22,242 bases of DNA from Priapulus caudatus (lineage: Eukaryota; Priapulida; Priapulimorpha; Priapulimorphida; Priapulidae). The stretch covers positions 66,596 to 88,837 of the forward strand of contig NW_014578308.1 of assembly GCF_000485595.1 (NCBI RefSeq), in the 5' to 3' direction. Shown piece by piece: positions 1 through 9,474 of this stretch. The notes under the pieces were generated by a model. The model was not told the DNA's origin. It saw nothing but the letters and a program-made list of their open reading frames with translations, and searched no databases. The first letter of the stretch is position 1. The number at the start of each line of letters is the position of its first letter. The translations under genes were made by a program, and so were the position numbers.

Positions 1-54
<54 letters not shown>

Positions 55-60
55 AAGAGA
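1..60. repeat. (GA)n microsatellite
   Basis: Nearly perfect GA dinucleotide array at the window edge, followed by GA-rich sequence to about 95. It is the edge of the longer GA array seen at 11390-11770. Confidence 0.95.
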
Positions 61-183
61 GAGATGAGAGAAAGAGAGAGATGAGATGAGGGGAGCGTGT
101 GATTATAGAGAAGACATATAAATGAGAGGAATAATTATAATGATAGGTAATTTGAGATAGACACAATCAATATAGATGGACTA

Positions 184-440
184 CAGGATGAGGCCTGGGG
201 GGGGGAGGCAGTGCCGGATCCACGATTTCCAGGAGGGGTGATAGATAGATGGGGGGTCTGGGGGTTCTCCCCGCAGAAAATTTTGAAAATGTAGATTGCA
301 GGAGATGGTATTTGAGGCACTTTTAAGTACATGTACAGCCTTCATTCTGACTACGACAATTCTCTTTTAGTTGAACTTTTTTTTTTCGGCTCCAAAATCT
401 AGGGAGGCAGCCGCCCCCCTTGCCCCCTGCAGGCTACGGC
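184..440 (-). mobile_element. Small non-autonomous DNA transposon (copy of the family at 18906-19181)
   Basis: The element begins CAGGATGAGGCCTG and ends CCTGCAGGCTACGGC, with ACTA on both sides (180-183 and 441-444) as a possible target duplication. Inside it has a G-rich end, a CCTCCTGGAAATCGTGGATC-like stretch (in the reverse sense), a TTCTCCCCGCAG stretch and a C-rich end. The same order appears in reverse orientation at 18906-19181, where the ends are better preserved. There is no coding capacity. It was duplicated with its flanks at 11888-12144 and 21028-21285. Confidence 0.6.
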
Positions 441-529
441 ACTAGTCGGTTCTACCCGCGACACAGTAATTAATTGGATTTCTATCAGACATTGGAACTA
501 TTATTTTCGTCACGTTTATGTCATTTGTA

Positions 530-648
530 CAGACACACACACACACGCGCGCGCTCACACATACACACAAACACACGCACACACTATCTATAAAAGCAGC
601 CGGCTAGGCGTTCTCACCTTGATTATGAATGATTGATTGATGATTGAT

Positions 649-684
<36 letters not shown>

Positions 685-690
685 GACGAT
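530..690. repeat. CA/CG microsatellite (about 533-585) and TGAT tetranucleotide array (about 625-684)
   Basis: ACAC/GCGC alternation is followed, after a short unique piece, by a GATT/TGAT array ending 20 bases before the splice acceptor of the exon at 707. The same pair is seen at 12240-12395 and, reversed, at 20765-20935. Confidence 0.9.
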
Positions 691-706
691 GAATGATTGG
701 TTGCAG

Positions 707-808
707 GCTATAACAAAAGGGGCCGGTGTTGATGTCATCTTTGAGCTGGTGGCCAGTGTAAACGCCGTCAAAGACCAAAAGATACTTAAGAAAGGTGGAA
801 CTCTTCTG
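707..808 (+). CDS. Out-of-order intact copy of a CRYZ-like exon
   Basis: The exon is flanked by acceptor TTGCAG (ending 706) and donor GTACGT (809), with phase 0 at both ends, giving 34 codons (AITKGAGVDVIFELV...KKGGTLL). This is the part of the quinone oxidoreductase Rossmann fold around the conserved GVDVI-E-V strand, equivalent to GIDIIIEMLAN in vertebrate zeta-crystallin. It lies upstream of the exon at 1568 although in protein order it belongs near the 12419 exon, of which it is a copy. Here the frame is intact, whereas the in-order copy has one extra base. It could be the true exon sequence placed twice by assembly, or a leftover of a tandem duplicate whose other exons are off the left edge. 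Confidence 0.8.
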
Positions 809-1290
809 GTACGTATCGTCTGTTCTTGCTGGTCCGTAAACGATTCATTTCACTAAGTCATTTACTTTCTTTGTCCTTCTTTGTTCGGAATATATAATTG
901 TTTAAATAATTCATTATTTTATAAATTAGTTATTAATGAATTAATTCACGAATTCATTGCGCTAATTAAATCATTGCTAGTTCATTATCGGCTAATATCA
1001 ATATTATCGTGTTACTCTGTTCGCTGTTTAAATATGGATTTAGCCGTTGCTACGACGACCGACATAATTCGGCCAATAACAGCGCTATGGCACATAATAT
1101 GTGCACCACTATGACTAATGAGTTACTGGCAATGAGTAGCATACTTTGAACCAAGACACTTGAACTGGGCACAATATCAGCCTATTTTTAGGGCTGAACT
1201 AGGATGTTGGGCGAATGAGAAATCTGCTTCACGCTCCCTTCATAGATATATCCAGTGATATGGGTTAGCATTGCAAGAAAGACGCCGTAT
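809..1290. other. AT-rich intronic sequence, part of segmental copy A
   Basis: I see no gene, RNA or repeat structure beyond near-identity to about 12522-13002. Short ORFs here (for example 881-1114) use AT-rich intron sequence and have no recognisable domain. Confidence 0.7.
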
Positions 1291-1437
1291 AGCCAGGCAC
1301 GTAGCCAGGGGGGTTCGGGGGGTTCGAACGAACCCCCCTTCCCGAGCCCTCCCCCAAGCCAAAATTTTTTGTTGTTGAAAATTTGCAAGAATTTCACCTC
1401 AGGTCGCTCCATTTTAGTGTAATAATTGCAAAATCTC
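1291..1437 (+). mobile_element. Left half of a TIR transposon, truncated at the duplication breakpoint
   Basis: After CGCCGTATAG comes CCAGGCACGTAGCCAGGGGGG and an inverted C-rich stretch (GGTTCGAACGAACC-like core). This matches the left half of the complete element at 13009-13481 and stops at the end of segmental copy A, so the right terminus is missing. Confidence 0.6.
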
Positions 1438-1487
1438 ATCTCTCTCTCTCTCTATATATATATATATGTATATATATATATTGTGTT
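1437..1487. repeat. CT/TA microsatellite at the copy A breakpoint
   Basis: (CT)n passes into (TA)n directly at the end of the duplicated segment. Low-complexity junctions like this are common sites both of real rearrangement and of misassembly. Confidence 0.9.
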
Positions 1488-1567
1488 ACCGATGCTCCGC
1501 GCATGGGAAGCCAGGTGTACGTAGATACAACACACCTGTAGCAGCTGATTGTTGTTGTTGTCCGCAG

Positions 1568-1738
1568 GTACTGGTCAAGGTGCACGCCTACGGTCCGAAC
1601 CCCATCGACGTGCTCATCCGTGCCGGCCACTTCCCGCCGCCGCCCTTCGTCACCGGCGGCGGCAGCGTGCCGTACACCGACGGCATGGACGGTGCCGGCA
1701 CGGTCGAGAGCGTCGGATCCAAGGTCAAACATCTGAAG
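1568..1738 (+). CDS. CRYZ-like quinone oxidoreductase, first visible exon
   Basis: The exon is bounded by acceptor CCGCAG (1562-1567) and donor GTCAGT (1739), and encodes 57 codons in phase 0: VLVKVHAYGPNPIDVLIRAG, then a proline-rich loop, PYTDGMDGAGTVESVG and KVKHLK. This matches the N-terminal GroES-like catalytic domain of zeta-crystallin (human VLIKVHACGVNP...YTPGSDVAGVIEAVG). The family catalyses NADPH-dependent one-electron reduction of quinones or reduction of enones and lacks the catalytic zinc of alcohol dehydrogenases. The exon is far more GC-rich than its flanks. The ~30 residues that should precede it (starting near MRAVR in relatives) are not visible here. The loop FPPPPFVTGGGSVP is a few residues longer than I would expect. 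Confidence 0.92.
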
Positions 1739-1767
1739 GTCAGTGATCCCATCCGACACGACGCTGG

Positions 1768-1801
<34 letters not shown>

Positions 1802-2069
1802 AGTTAGGACAGATGTGCGCATGCGCGCGGCAGTTCATACCTAAACTGGCTAAATAAGAACTTAACTTACTTGTTTTACAGTGGTAGTAATGTTCACTAA
1901 TGAGAAGTACTACCATATGGGTATCTGCGGTATCCTACCATAGATTCGGGCCTCGTGTATGTTAGGACCGGCTGTGAGAACAAGTATAGATAACGACAAG
2001 TGTTAATAGTATATACATGTATGTACAATGTAATACTCTTAATAATAATACATTATGTGTAACAACACA
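1739..2069. repeat. Intron start with (TGT)n trinucleotide array (about 1767-1803)
   Basis: The donor side of the 6.5-kb intron holds about twelve TGT units. The rest, up to the retrotransposon, is AT-rich sequence without features I recognise. Long glycine-, cysteine- or threonine-run ORFs here are translations of the array. Confidence 0.85.
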
Positions 2070-2073
2070 CATG
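2070..2073. repeat. Target site duplication CATG, left
   Basis: CATG immediately precedes the left LTR terminus TGTAGCG. The same CATG follows the right LTR terminus at 8068-8071. Confidence 0.8.
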
Positions 2074-4203
2074 TGTAGCGTTTTAAGATCTTCCGGCGAC
2101 ACCCGATGGCGCCACCGGTCGAAACGTAGTGACTATAGCAACAACCTTAGGTATCTCACTCAATTGTGCTTGGAGGCGTTGAAATGGCCGTATCGTCGCC
2201 ACCCGGACTCCGCTAGCCACCCGAGCGCCTCAGTGCTACTGCGCTCCCACCGCGATAACCCGTTCCACTGTGTTCTGGTTCCGGTGCATCGTGTAGTTAG
2301 TCAACAATGCAAGACGAGTAATGACACGCACACACACAACAACGGGGTGACCCCACCCTGCCTGCTGGCCTTACGTTACGTTGAATAACAAGTGTACACC
2401 CGGGGTGTGCACAGAGGTTAAACAAATAGAATGAACTATGAACGCAGCCGGGCAAAGGGCTACAGTAACCGGCAGCCTCCCTTCCCGTGCAGCCGTGCAC
2501 GAATAGACTAACTTCCCCTCTATTTGTGCAGAGTTAATACTTCTACTCCAGTACTGTATTATTTACTCGCCCCACAACAACAGGACAATACGACAGTGCC
2601 TACTCACCAATTAACTGACGCGCGTGTCTCTCTTACCCATGAGGCAAGCCACGTCAAACATCCGTGACCGTACAGTACCTCTACCACGGGTACTCGTACG
2701 CTAACTGTCACCATACTGTAGTGGCCCTAGGGGTGGCCGACTACGGTTCGACAGATGTTATTTCGTAACGCGTGTCCAGTAGTGGGATTCAGTGTCCGCT
2801 CCTGCCGGTGTATTAGGCAGGACGGTGATGTCACGTAGCAGATAACAGATAGCACCAGTTAAACAGAACACGCTGAGATTCGGTTAACGGTACGGTTATA
2901 TAGCTTTTATTGCGTGTTACTAGTGTACAAATGATTCCCCTGCATTCGTATATGCAGCGGACCTTCTATCGATCTCGTCTAATATTTACGCGTCGCCGGT
3001 TTCGTCTTCTTCCCTCACGTTCGTCCTAGCTTCGCGTGGACCTAAGCAGTCTCCCAGGTAACTTCCTCGCAGTCGCTCCTAGCTCTACCAGAATGCCGTT
3101 CTTCGCTGTGCTCGTTTTATTCCCCTCTCCCGTTCGGCTCCGGTTTACACCTACCTGAAAACCTGTGCTTCTATCCTCTCTGACGCTTTCTCGCTCCCTC
3201 TCTTCCTCCTCTCCTTTCTCTTCCCGTTTCCCTACCTAACCTATACCTGAAAAATAACTCTCCCTCTTTCTCTTCTTCCTCGGCTGCTTCCTCTCCTTCT
3301 TCTTCTTCCTCTTCCTCTTTTTCCTAGACCTGTACCTAACTACCTCCTTCCTCTTTCTCTTCGTCCTCTTCTTCTTCTTCTTCTTCCTACTGCTCTGTTC
3401 GGCACGCCTTATATACCTAGCTGGCAACGCACAGATTTCGTTCACTGGCGCAATCACTGTGGTGCAATCCTTTCACCTGCTGACTCAATCACCGTGGTGG
3501 GTACGGATTATTGCATCATCTCATGCAACCCATGCCTAAGTAACTATTCCTTGTTTTCCCCCGACAGGCAGCAGCACCAGCAGTGTTAGCATGATCCAAG
3601 ATGGCCGCGCCCAGGCATTGATATTTACATGCTGTCTATATTTTATCCTGCTTTTAGTCTATATATATGGTTATTCCATCTATACTGTGAGTTCAATCTA
3701 TCCCTCCTGATCTAGTCTACTGCTCCTGTAAGTTACACACCCCCGAAATCTCCACAATACAACCACACACAGCTCAACAAGCCTCTCCACTCCATGCACA
3801 CTCACGGAGTGGACGAGACTACATACTACCTGACGAGTCCTCCCTCAACCGATTCCCGGGACGAACTGCACTACAAGTTCTCCCTCAATCGATACCAGAG
3901 CCGAACTAACTGCGTATCTTCACACGGCCCTACCACACCACTAGCTGTTCATACGGCCCGCGCCACTCTCTGCCGCTAGAGGGGGGACTACCGCACACAA
4001 CATGGCGGCCCCCATGTAGGGACTCGTCTATCTACATCGTTAATTGATGAGCCGGCAAAACACCACGAAAACGCACACTAATAGACAGCAGACATCACAA
4101 ATAATTATACAGTCACAAACACGAAACATTAACCTATACCCGGTTCCCAGGGAGCTACCCCCCCACCGTACTGGGAACCCGAGGGTCCGGTGCCACCGCT
4201 ACA
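2074..4203 (-). repeat. Left LTR, interrupted by a solo LTR
   Basis: The LTR is 2130 bases, against 1037 for its partner. The excess is the 1044-base insertion at 2717-3760 plus smaller indels around 3840-3990. Both LTRs share a 9-base inverted repeat near the right end (GGTTCCCAG and CTGGGAACC; 4142-4150 and 4171-4179), close to the terminus. Confidence 0.88.
2717..3756. mobile_element. Solo LTR of a different family nested in the left LTR
   Basis: The 1040-base insertion begins TGTAGTGG and ends TCTCCACA, and is flanked on both sides by ATAC (2713-2716 and 3757-3760). The right LTR of the host element has the uninterrupted site CCATACAACC at 7666-7675, with a single ATAC. No internal coding region is present, so this fits LTR-LTR recombination leaving a solo LTR. 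On the minus strand a TATA-like run (around 3659-3668) precedes an AATAAA-like signal (around 2905), which weakly favours minus orientation. A C/T-rich tract at about 3170-3390 is the source of lysine/arginine-rich spurious ORFs. Confidence 0.85.
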
Positions 4204-4217
4204 CTCCTCCCCCCTTC
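4204..4217 (-). promoter_or_regulatory. Polypurine tract of the LTR retrotransposon
   Basis: CTCCTCCCCCCTTC on the + strand reads GAAGGGGGGAGGAG on the minus strand and abuts the LTR terminus TGTAGCG. This is the expected position of the plus-strand DNA primer of an LTR element transcribed from the minus strand. Confidence 0.75.
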
Positions 4218-7019
4218 AAGATCGACCGTCAGGACGATCTCAAAAACATACCTAGCGGTGCACCGGCACCCGACGTAGAGGAGACCAGCTGGATCTATCT
4301 CGGTGCTGGCCTGTCATCCTCTGCGCCTTCCTCGCCGATCGCCGACGCTGCCTCCCTGAGCGTCGCTGCACGTGCGGCGGCACTTCTCACCGGTGCACGG
4401 GGTGGGGTTGTGAGCCCTACTGTGCTCGTGCCCGGGCGGTCAGCCTGCTTCGCCGCCAAGCCCCTCTGTGCCTTTCTGCCCTGTTCCCCATTCACCGGGG
4501 CGGGCCCGGCTCCCTCCTGCCGGGGACCAGGGTGGGGTGGCTCCCGCTGGCCGTCCCGAACCCCTGGTGCAGGGCACTGCTCCTCCACGATAGACACTCC
4601 ACCGTCGCCAACGGCGGGTCCCTCGCAGGCCACCACTACCTTGTCCCTCGCCGCCGCTGTCTCCTCAGCTGTCGGGGAGTCGCTCGTCGCTTCCGCAGAT
4701 GGCGAAGCTCCGGCGGGGATCACACTGCCTGGATGAGCGTCTTGACAACTGCGGCACGCTTCTCTCTGGACGCCAACTCGGCCCCTGCCACTGGGGTCAC
4801 CATCACTGTCAGGGGGAACAATAGCAGCTCGTCCACGAAGGGCATCTCTGCGCGCCCATCGCCGAGCTCCATCGCCTCCAGTTTCTCCTCGCCGAGCAGA
4901 TCCTCCTCCCGAACCTGCTTCCCGGCCTCCGGCGCAGCTCCTCCCTCAGGCTGCCTCCTTCGTTCTCCTGAAATGAGCAACTCACACGTACATTTCGGTA
5001 ATCAAACAGGCCTTCCCCTACCAGTCTGAAATACGTCAGAGTTTACAAACCACACCCTCGACCATCACGTGATGCGGATTTCGGAGTTTTTAAGGAAAAC
5101 TCCGGAATCCGTCTCAAACTCCGACACTAACGGGGAACAAACCCCAAATTCGTTCCGATCAAGGGTAATAAATCTGAATGCCCGTGGGTGAGTAGCGCGG
5201 TACCAGCCAGCTAGAGAACACACGTGACGCAACTACCTCGGGTGCTCCCAAACAGATGCCCGAATCAGTGTGGTGCTACATTTTTATGGAGCATATGGGG
5301 GTTGTCGCTTGGCCGACCAACACGGTCCGTAGCAGTCTGGAACCCGCACCCCGTCCCTACCCCGCAACATGGCCGGCCCAGTGGCCACCATATCTGCGTT
5401 AGCCACGGATCAGGAACTCCGAGAGCCCCTACAAGTCCGCCCAAAACAAGCTACTGGCGAGAGACTGTCATCCTGGCCCCCCACGGAGCTCCGGATGCCC
5501 AGAGTTGCGCCTGGCCATAGCGGCACCACGCACCTGGGAACCAGTCCAGCTGCAGCTTACACTGCTACCAAGCGCTCAAGCAAGGTGAGGTAGTATTATC
5601 AGAAACACCCCGGAAGAGGGGAACACACTGGATATATCGGCATCACCAGGCCTGTCCCGCAGACCGAAACGCCGCAACCCGGGCAGCACAGACAGCATAG
5701 CCTCCCGAAATGCTATGACGAGCCCTGAAACACTCGGCCTGACAATAACCAGGAGAATAATCCACCGAAGACAGTCATGACACACACGACATCCAGGGTT
5801 ACCTTACCGCACCAAGAATTAACATGGCACAACAACATTATCCGGGAATTACAGACTGCATGGAATTGTTACCAATCATGGCAAGCGAATAGACTGTCGT
5901 TACCCGAACGCGAACTAGCTACCATTATATGGCTTGCTCCCACGAACCAACAGTCACTCCTCGGTCTGAGAGCACAACTACGGGGACGCATATCCGTAGT
6001 GACACGGAGCTTTCACTAATCTCTTGCCTGGTGTACGTTGCACCGGGTTAGAGAACTCAAAACCTCCCAACCGGTCCCTCGATTGCCCAGCTACCAGTGT
6101 ACCTCCCCAGAACCAATCTGAGGGCCAACCACCTGACGCAACTTTACCGCTTGTGTCTTGAGGCTAGAACGAGAAAATCCTGAGCCATCATACTCGTCCG
6201 ACTCTGTATCATCCTTCACCTGGGAATCCGTGCCGCGCAGATCATTTGCGATTTGACCCGCCACGTTCCCCGGACCACCAAGACCCATCAACAACCTCTG
6301 CGTCAACACCATCAGCCCTATCCGCCAACCAGGAGACTGGCGCACTCGCACCTTTGTAGACATACAGGTTATCTACGCCAACAACCCTCACTACATCATC
6401 TGGGGAAGCTTAAACCCACCAACCGTTATCTCGTCGCTCATTAACAACCTTTACCCAGCAAAGAGACCTGACTCAATCAACTGCTGCAGAAGCCTCCTAA
6501 TTGAATAACAGCCTTACCCGAGAAGGGCTCCCCTTAACCATACCTAGACCAAATTTCTGAGGAAACCCCGGAGAAACAGCCGAGCCACCAACGGCAACCA
6601 TTCAGCGCGTGCTGCTGCCACATAGTCGTTGAGCAGAGCAAACCATGCGACTGGCTCACGACGACGTGGGGACGTCCTTAACAATTCCCGCTCTTTTCCT
6701 GGAGAAGGGGTCACTGGCGGAGTAAAACTAGCCTCCACGGCCCACCACCCGTGTCTCAACAACGACCCTGTAAAAATCAGTAAGTAAGTAATGTAAACAT
6801 CTGTAAAGGTCAGGTGCAATTACCACGCCTAGATGTCGCCTCTCACGAGCGGCACCATTAGGCGGCATCTCACGCCGCTCTCCCGTCAAGCGTCAACTAA
6901 CAAAACCACTCTACGACTAATACGCAACCGGCAAACCACGGCACCAAATGCAACCACTGTTACAAAGAGTCTGCAACTGGCAAGCCCACCAGTGTAGCCG
7001 AAGTTACACTGGTCACTGG
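4218..7019 (-). pseudogene. Degenerate interior of the LTR retrotransposon
   Basis: The interior is about 2.8 kb and has no full-length gene. The longest minus-strand open frames are at 4295-4723 (rich in Ala, Pro, Gly and Glu), 4720-4980 (charged, Glu/Arg-rich; overlaps the previous one by 4 bases in another frame), 5576-5785, 6091-6363 and 6544-6819. Their order and composition would fit a decayed gag-like region, but I recognise no zinc knuckle, protease DSG/DTG, YxDD polymerase motif or integrase HHCC. A + strand frame at 5777-6019 has protein-like composition but no known domain. I assign no function. Confidence 0.4.
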
Positions 7020-7029
7020 CACGGCACCA
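7020..7029 (-). promoter_or_regulatory. Primer-binding site, tRNA-His type
   Basis: CACGGCACCA on the + strand gives TGGTGCCGTG on the minus strand, complementary to the 3' end of animal tRNA-His including the CCA tail. One base separates it from the LTR, which is normal spacing. The match does not clearly extend beyond these ten bases. Confidence 0.65.
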
Positions 7030-7030
7030 C

Positions 7031-8067
7031 TGTAGCGTTTTAGGATCTTCCGGCGACACCCGATGGCACCATCGGTCGAAACGTAGTGACTATCAACAAC
7101 CTTAGGTATCTCACTCACCTGTTGTGCCCGGAGGCATTGAAATGGCCGTATTGTTGCCACCCGGACTCCGCTAGCCACCTGAGCGCCTCAGTGCTACTGC
7201 GCTCCCACCGCAATAACCCGGTCCACTGTGTTCCGGTTCCGGTGCGTCGTGTAGTTAGTCAACAATGCAAGACGAGTAACGACACGCACACACACAACAA
7301 CGGGGTGACCCCACCCTGCCTGCTGGCCTTACGTTACGTTGAATAACAAGTGTATACCCGGGGTGTGCACAGAGGTTAAACAAATAGAATGAACTATGAA
7401 CGCAGCCGGGCAAAGGGCTACAGTAACCGGCAGCCTCCCTTCCCGTGCAGCCGTGCACGAATAGACTAACTTCCCCTCTATTCGTGCATAAGAGTTAATA
7501 CTTCTACTCTAGTACTGTATTATTTACTCGCCCCACAACAACAGGACAATACGACAGTGCCTACTCACCAATTAACCAACGCGCTTGTCTCTCTCACACA
7601 TGAGGCAAGCCACGTCAAACACCCGTACAGTACCTCTACCACGGGTACTCGTACGCTAACTGTCACCATACAACCACACACAGCTCAACAAGCCTCTCCA
7701 CACCATGCACACTAGTGGACGAGACTACATACTACCTGAAGAGTCCTCCCTCAACCGATTCCAGCACAGAACTGCGTACCGTGTGTCCACACGGCACTAC
7801 ACTAGCTGTTCACACGGCCCGCGCCACTCACGGCCGCTAGAGGGGGTGGCTAACCCAACATGGCTGCCCCCATGTAGGGACTCGTCTATCTACATCGGTA
7901 ATTGATGAGCCGGCAAAACACCACGAAAACGCACACTAATAGACAGCAGACATCACAAATAATTATACAGTCACAAACACGGAACATTAACCCATACTCC
8001 GGTTCCCAGGGAGCTACCCCCCACCATACGCGTACTGGGAACCCGAGGGTCCGGTGCCACCGCTACA
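7031..8067 (-). repeat. Right LTR (5' LTR in transcription sense)
   Basis: 1037 bases, TGTAGCG to CGCTACA, followed by CATG. It retains the empty site for the solo LTR carried by the partner. Open frames here (for example 7086-7346, 7255-7458) are near-copies of those in the other LTR and are shared repeat sequence, not evidence of genes. Confidence 0.88.
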
Positions 8068-8071
8068 CATG

Positions 8072-8249
8072 TATTATCAACTCTTGATAACGACACGCTA
8101 GTATGTACGCTTACAATCTCGGATGCAAAAAAAAAAATCTCGGATGCGGATCCCGGATCGTTCGCGTGCCATTGCGTCGTATCTTAGCAGAGATCTTAAT
8201 TCATGGCTTCATGGCTTCGTGCTCACGTGATCGCGCTTCGTGATTTCAG
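8072..8249. other. Intron between the retrotransposon and the next exon
   Basis: Short unique stretch with an A11 run and repeated TCTCGGATGC words, ending in the acceptor GATTTCAG. Confidence 0.6.
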
Positions 8250-8413
8250 AAAGGTGAACGCGTCTTCTGGCTGTTCAGCGCTACGGGAACATGCGCCGAA
8301 TACGCCCTAATCGACGCCAAATTCGTCTTCCATCTATCGCCGAAGTTGAGCTATACGCAGGGAGCTGCGCTGGGCATTCCTTTTCTGACTGCACTGCGAG
8401 TCATCGACATCAA
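8250..8413 (+). CDS. CRYZ-like quinone oxidoreductase, second visible exon
   Basis: Acceptor TTTCAG ends at 8249 and donor GTGAGT begins at 8414. The exon is 164 bases, enters in phase 0 and leaves with two bases (AA) of a lysine codon. It encodes KGERVFWLFSATGTCAEYAL...LSPKLSYTQGAALGIPFLTA...RVIDIK. This joins smoothly to HLK of the preceding exon and matches zeta-crystallin KKGDRVF...GGYAEYAL...[23 protein letters not shown], which covers the end of the substrate domain and the conserved QGAA-GIP-TA helix leading into the cofactor domain. The frame is intact. Confidence 0.93.
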
Positions 8414-8532
8414 GTGAGTGAGAGCTGTGTGTGCGTGTGACTGAGTACAGCATGAGTCACTGTGGTGGATGTGTAGTGTAGTATTCTTACATGCGTCATA
8501 TTGATTAGCTGTGTACAGTGTCTAGTATATAG

Positions 8533-9035
8533 CAGTGCTCAATTTTAAGGTTTTTTGGGAAGTTGTTCGGAGGACAACCAAGAGAGTAGCATATGGTTGT
8601 CCCTAAAGAGTTTTGGTTGTCCGGATATTATTCAAACATGTGCTGCATGCGCTCTGCTCACGTGCTCAGTGCTGTAAAGCAAAAGGCCTATAATCATGTA
8701 CATTTTGTACGTATTGCAGTGACAGCAGACATGGCCATTCGCATTGTTTCACTCATTATATGAAGAGAATAAAATATTGGTAATGTGGTAAATGATGCTG
8801 GGATGAATGACGTATAATAATAGTAATTAAAAGTTGCATGAAATTTATTTCATAACATTTACATTAACACTGTGTCAAGTCACAGATGAGCAAAAATTGA
8901 AAATTAACAAATTAAAAAATAAATTTTAAAATAAATTTAGAGGTTGGACACCGGACAACCACGGAAGCAATTTGTAGTTGCCCGAGAGAAAATCCTGTTA
9001 GAAAATCCTGAAGAGACTGTTAAAATTGAGCACTG
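8533..9035. mobile_element. Non-autonomous DNA transposon with 16-bp terminal inverted repeats
   Basis: Perfect inverted termini CAGTGCTCAATTTTAA (8533-8548) and its reverse complement (9020-9035) enclose 503 bases. TATAG occurs immediately outside both ends (8528-8532 and 9036-9040), a likely 5-bp target duplication. GGTTGTCC and GGACAACC words recur near both ends, as subterminal repeats do. The interior is AT-rich and non-coding. The CAGTG terminus resembles hAT-type elements, but the 5-bp duplication does not match classical 8-bp hAT, so superfamily is uncertain. Confidence 0.8.
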
Positions 9036-9474
9036 TATAGTGTATAGTGTCAGGCAGCGATGGAATTCGATCCCAAAACGTTAATTATTTTTTTCACTGC
9101 CCTAGCTAGTTCTCTTGTTAGAATTATTTATTGAGTATAGTTGTATTATTTATAATACTATTTATTAATATAGAATTCCGTCTATTGAGACGCCGGGAAA
9201 TCACGCGGTTTTATGGCATTATGCACGAAAATTCAAACGACGTTTTATTAAATCTGCAACACTGCTAAAGCACTATCGTGTTCATGTAAATGATTCCTTA
9301 TGCCAAGGAACCGCGTGTAATAGAACCAGGAGTGTCTTAATATAGACATCATCAGTGTCTATAATTATTATGACGCTCCTAGAATGCATAATTAATGTAT
9401 AATTAATGTATAATTAATGTATAATTAATCTATACACTTGATCACCTGTTTGCACCTGACCCTTAAATTAAGCC
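9036..9474. repeat. AT-rich intron with 11-bp tandem repeat and small hairpins
   Basis: The unit TATAATTAATG repeats about four times at 9388-9430. Just upstream, TATAGACA and TGTCTATA (9341-9348 and 9356-9363) form a hairpin nested inside AGGAGTGTC and GACGCTCCT (9328-9336 and 9372-9380, one mismatch). No coding sequence is recognised. Confidence 0.65.

Larger units (their letters stand above)
1..1437 (+). repeat. Segmental copy A of the intron/exon block at about 11690-13154
   Basis: The whole stretch aligns by eye, in the same orientation, with about 11690-13154. The shared order is a GA array, a small transposon, a CA microsatellite, a TGAT array, an exon, AT-rich intron, and the left half of a second small transposon. 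Similarity stops at AAATCTC (1431-1437), after which this copy runs into CT/TA microsatellite and copy B continues as unique intron. Differences are mostly single-base indels. It lies upstream of an exon that precedes it in the gene, so it is out of order. Confidence 0.85.
2074..8067 (-). mobile_element. LTR retrotransposon, minus strand, probably non-autonomous
   Basis: Two direct repeats begin TGTAGCG and end CGCTACA (2074-4203 and 7031-8067), giving the TG...CA ends of a classic LTR, and CATG flanks the whole element. Orientation comes from the internal edges. Next to the left LTR is a pyrimidine tract (4204-4217) that reads as a polypurine tract on the minus strand. One base inside the right LTR is CACGGCACCA (7020-7029), which on the minus strand is TGGTGCCGTG, a tRNA-His type primer-binding site. 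The interior is only 2.8 kb. I find no reverse transcriptase, integrase or protease motif, so this is either a deletion derivative or a non-autonomous element. The LTRs have diverged by many substitutions and indels, so the insertion is not recent. Confidence 0.88.

Noticed and set aside
4044-5029. Plus-strand Pro/Ser/Ala-rich frames of 230 and 165 residues as a host gene
   Set aside because: They start inside or at the edge of an LTR, lie antisense to the inferred element, and overlap each other and minus-strand frames. High GC content explains the open length.
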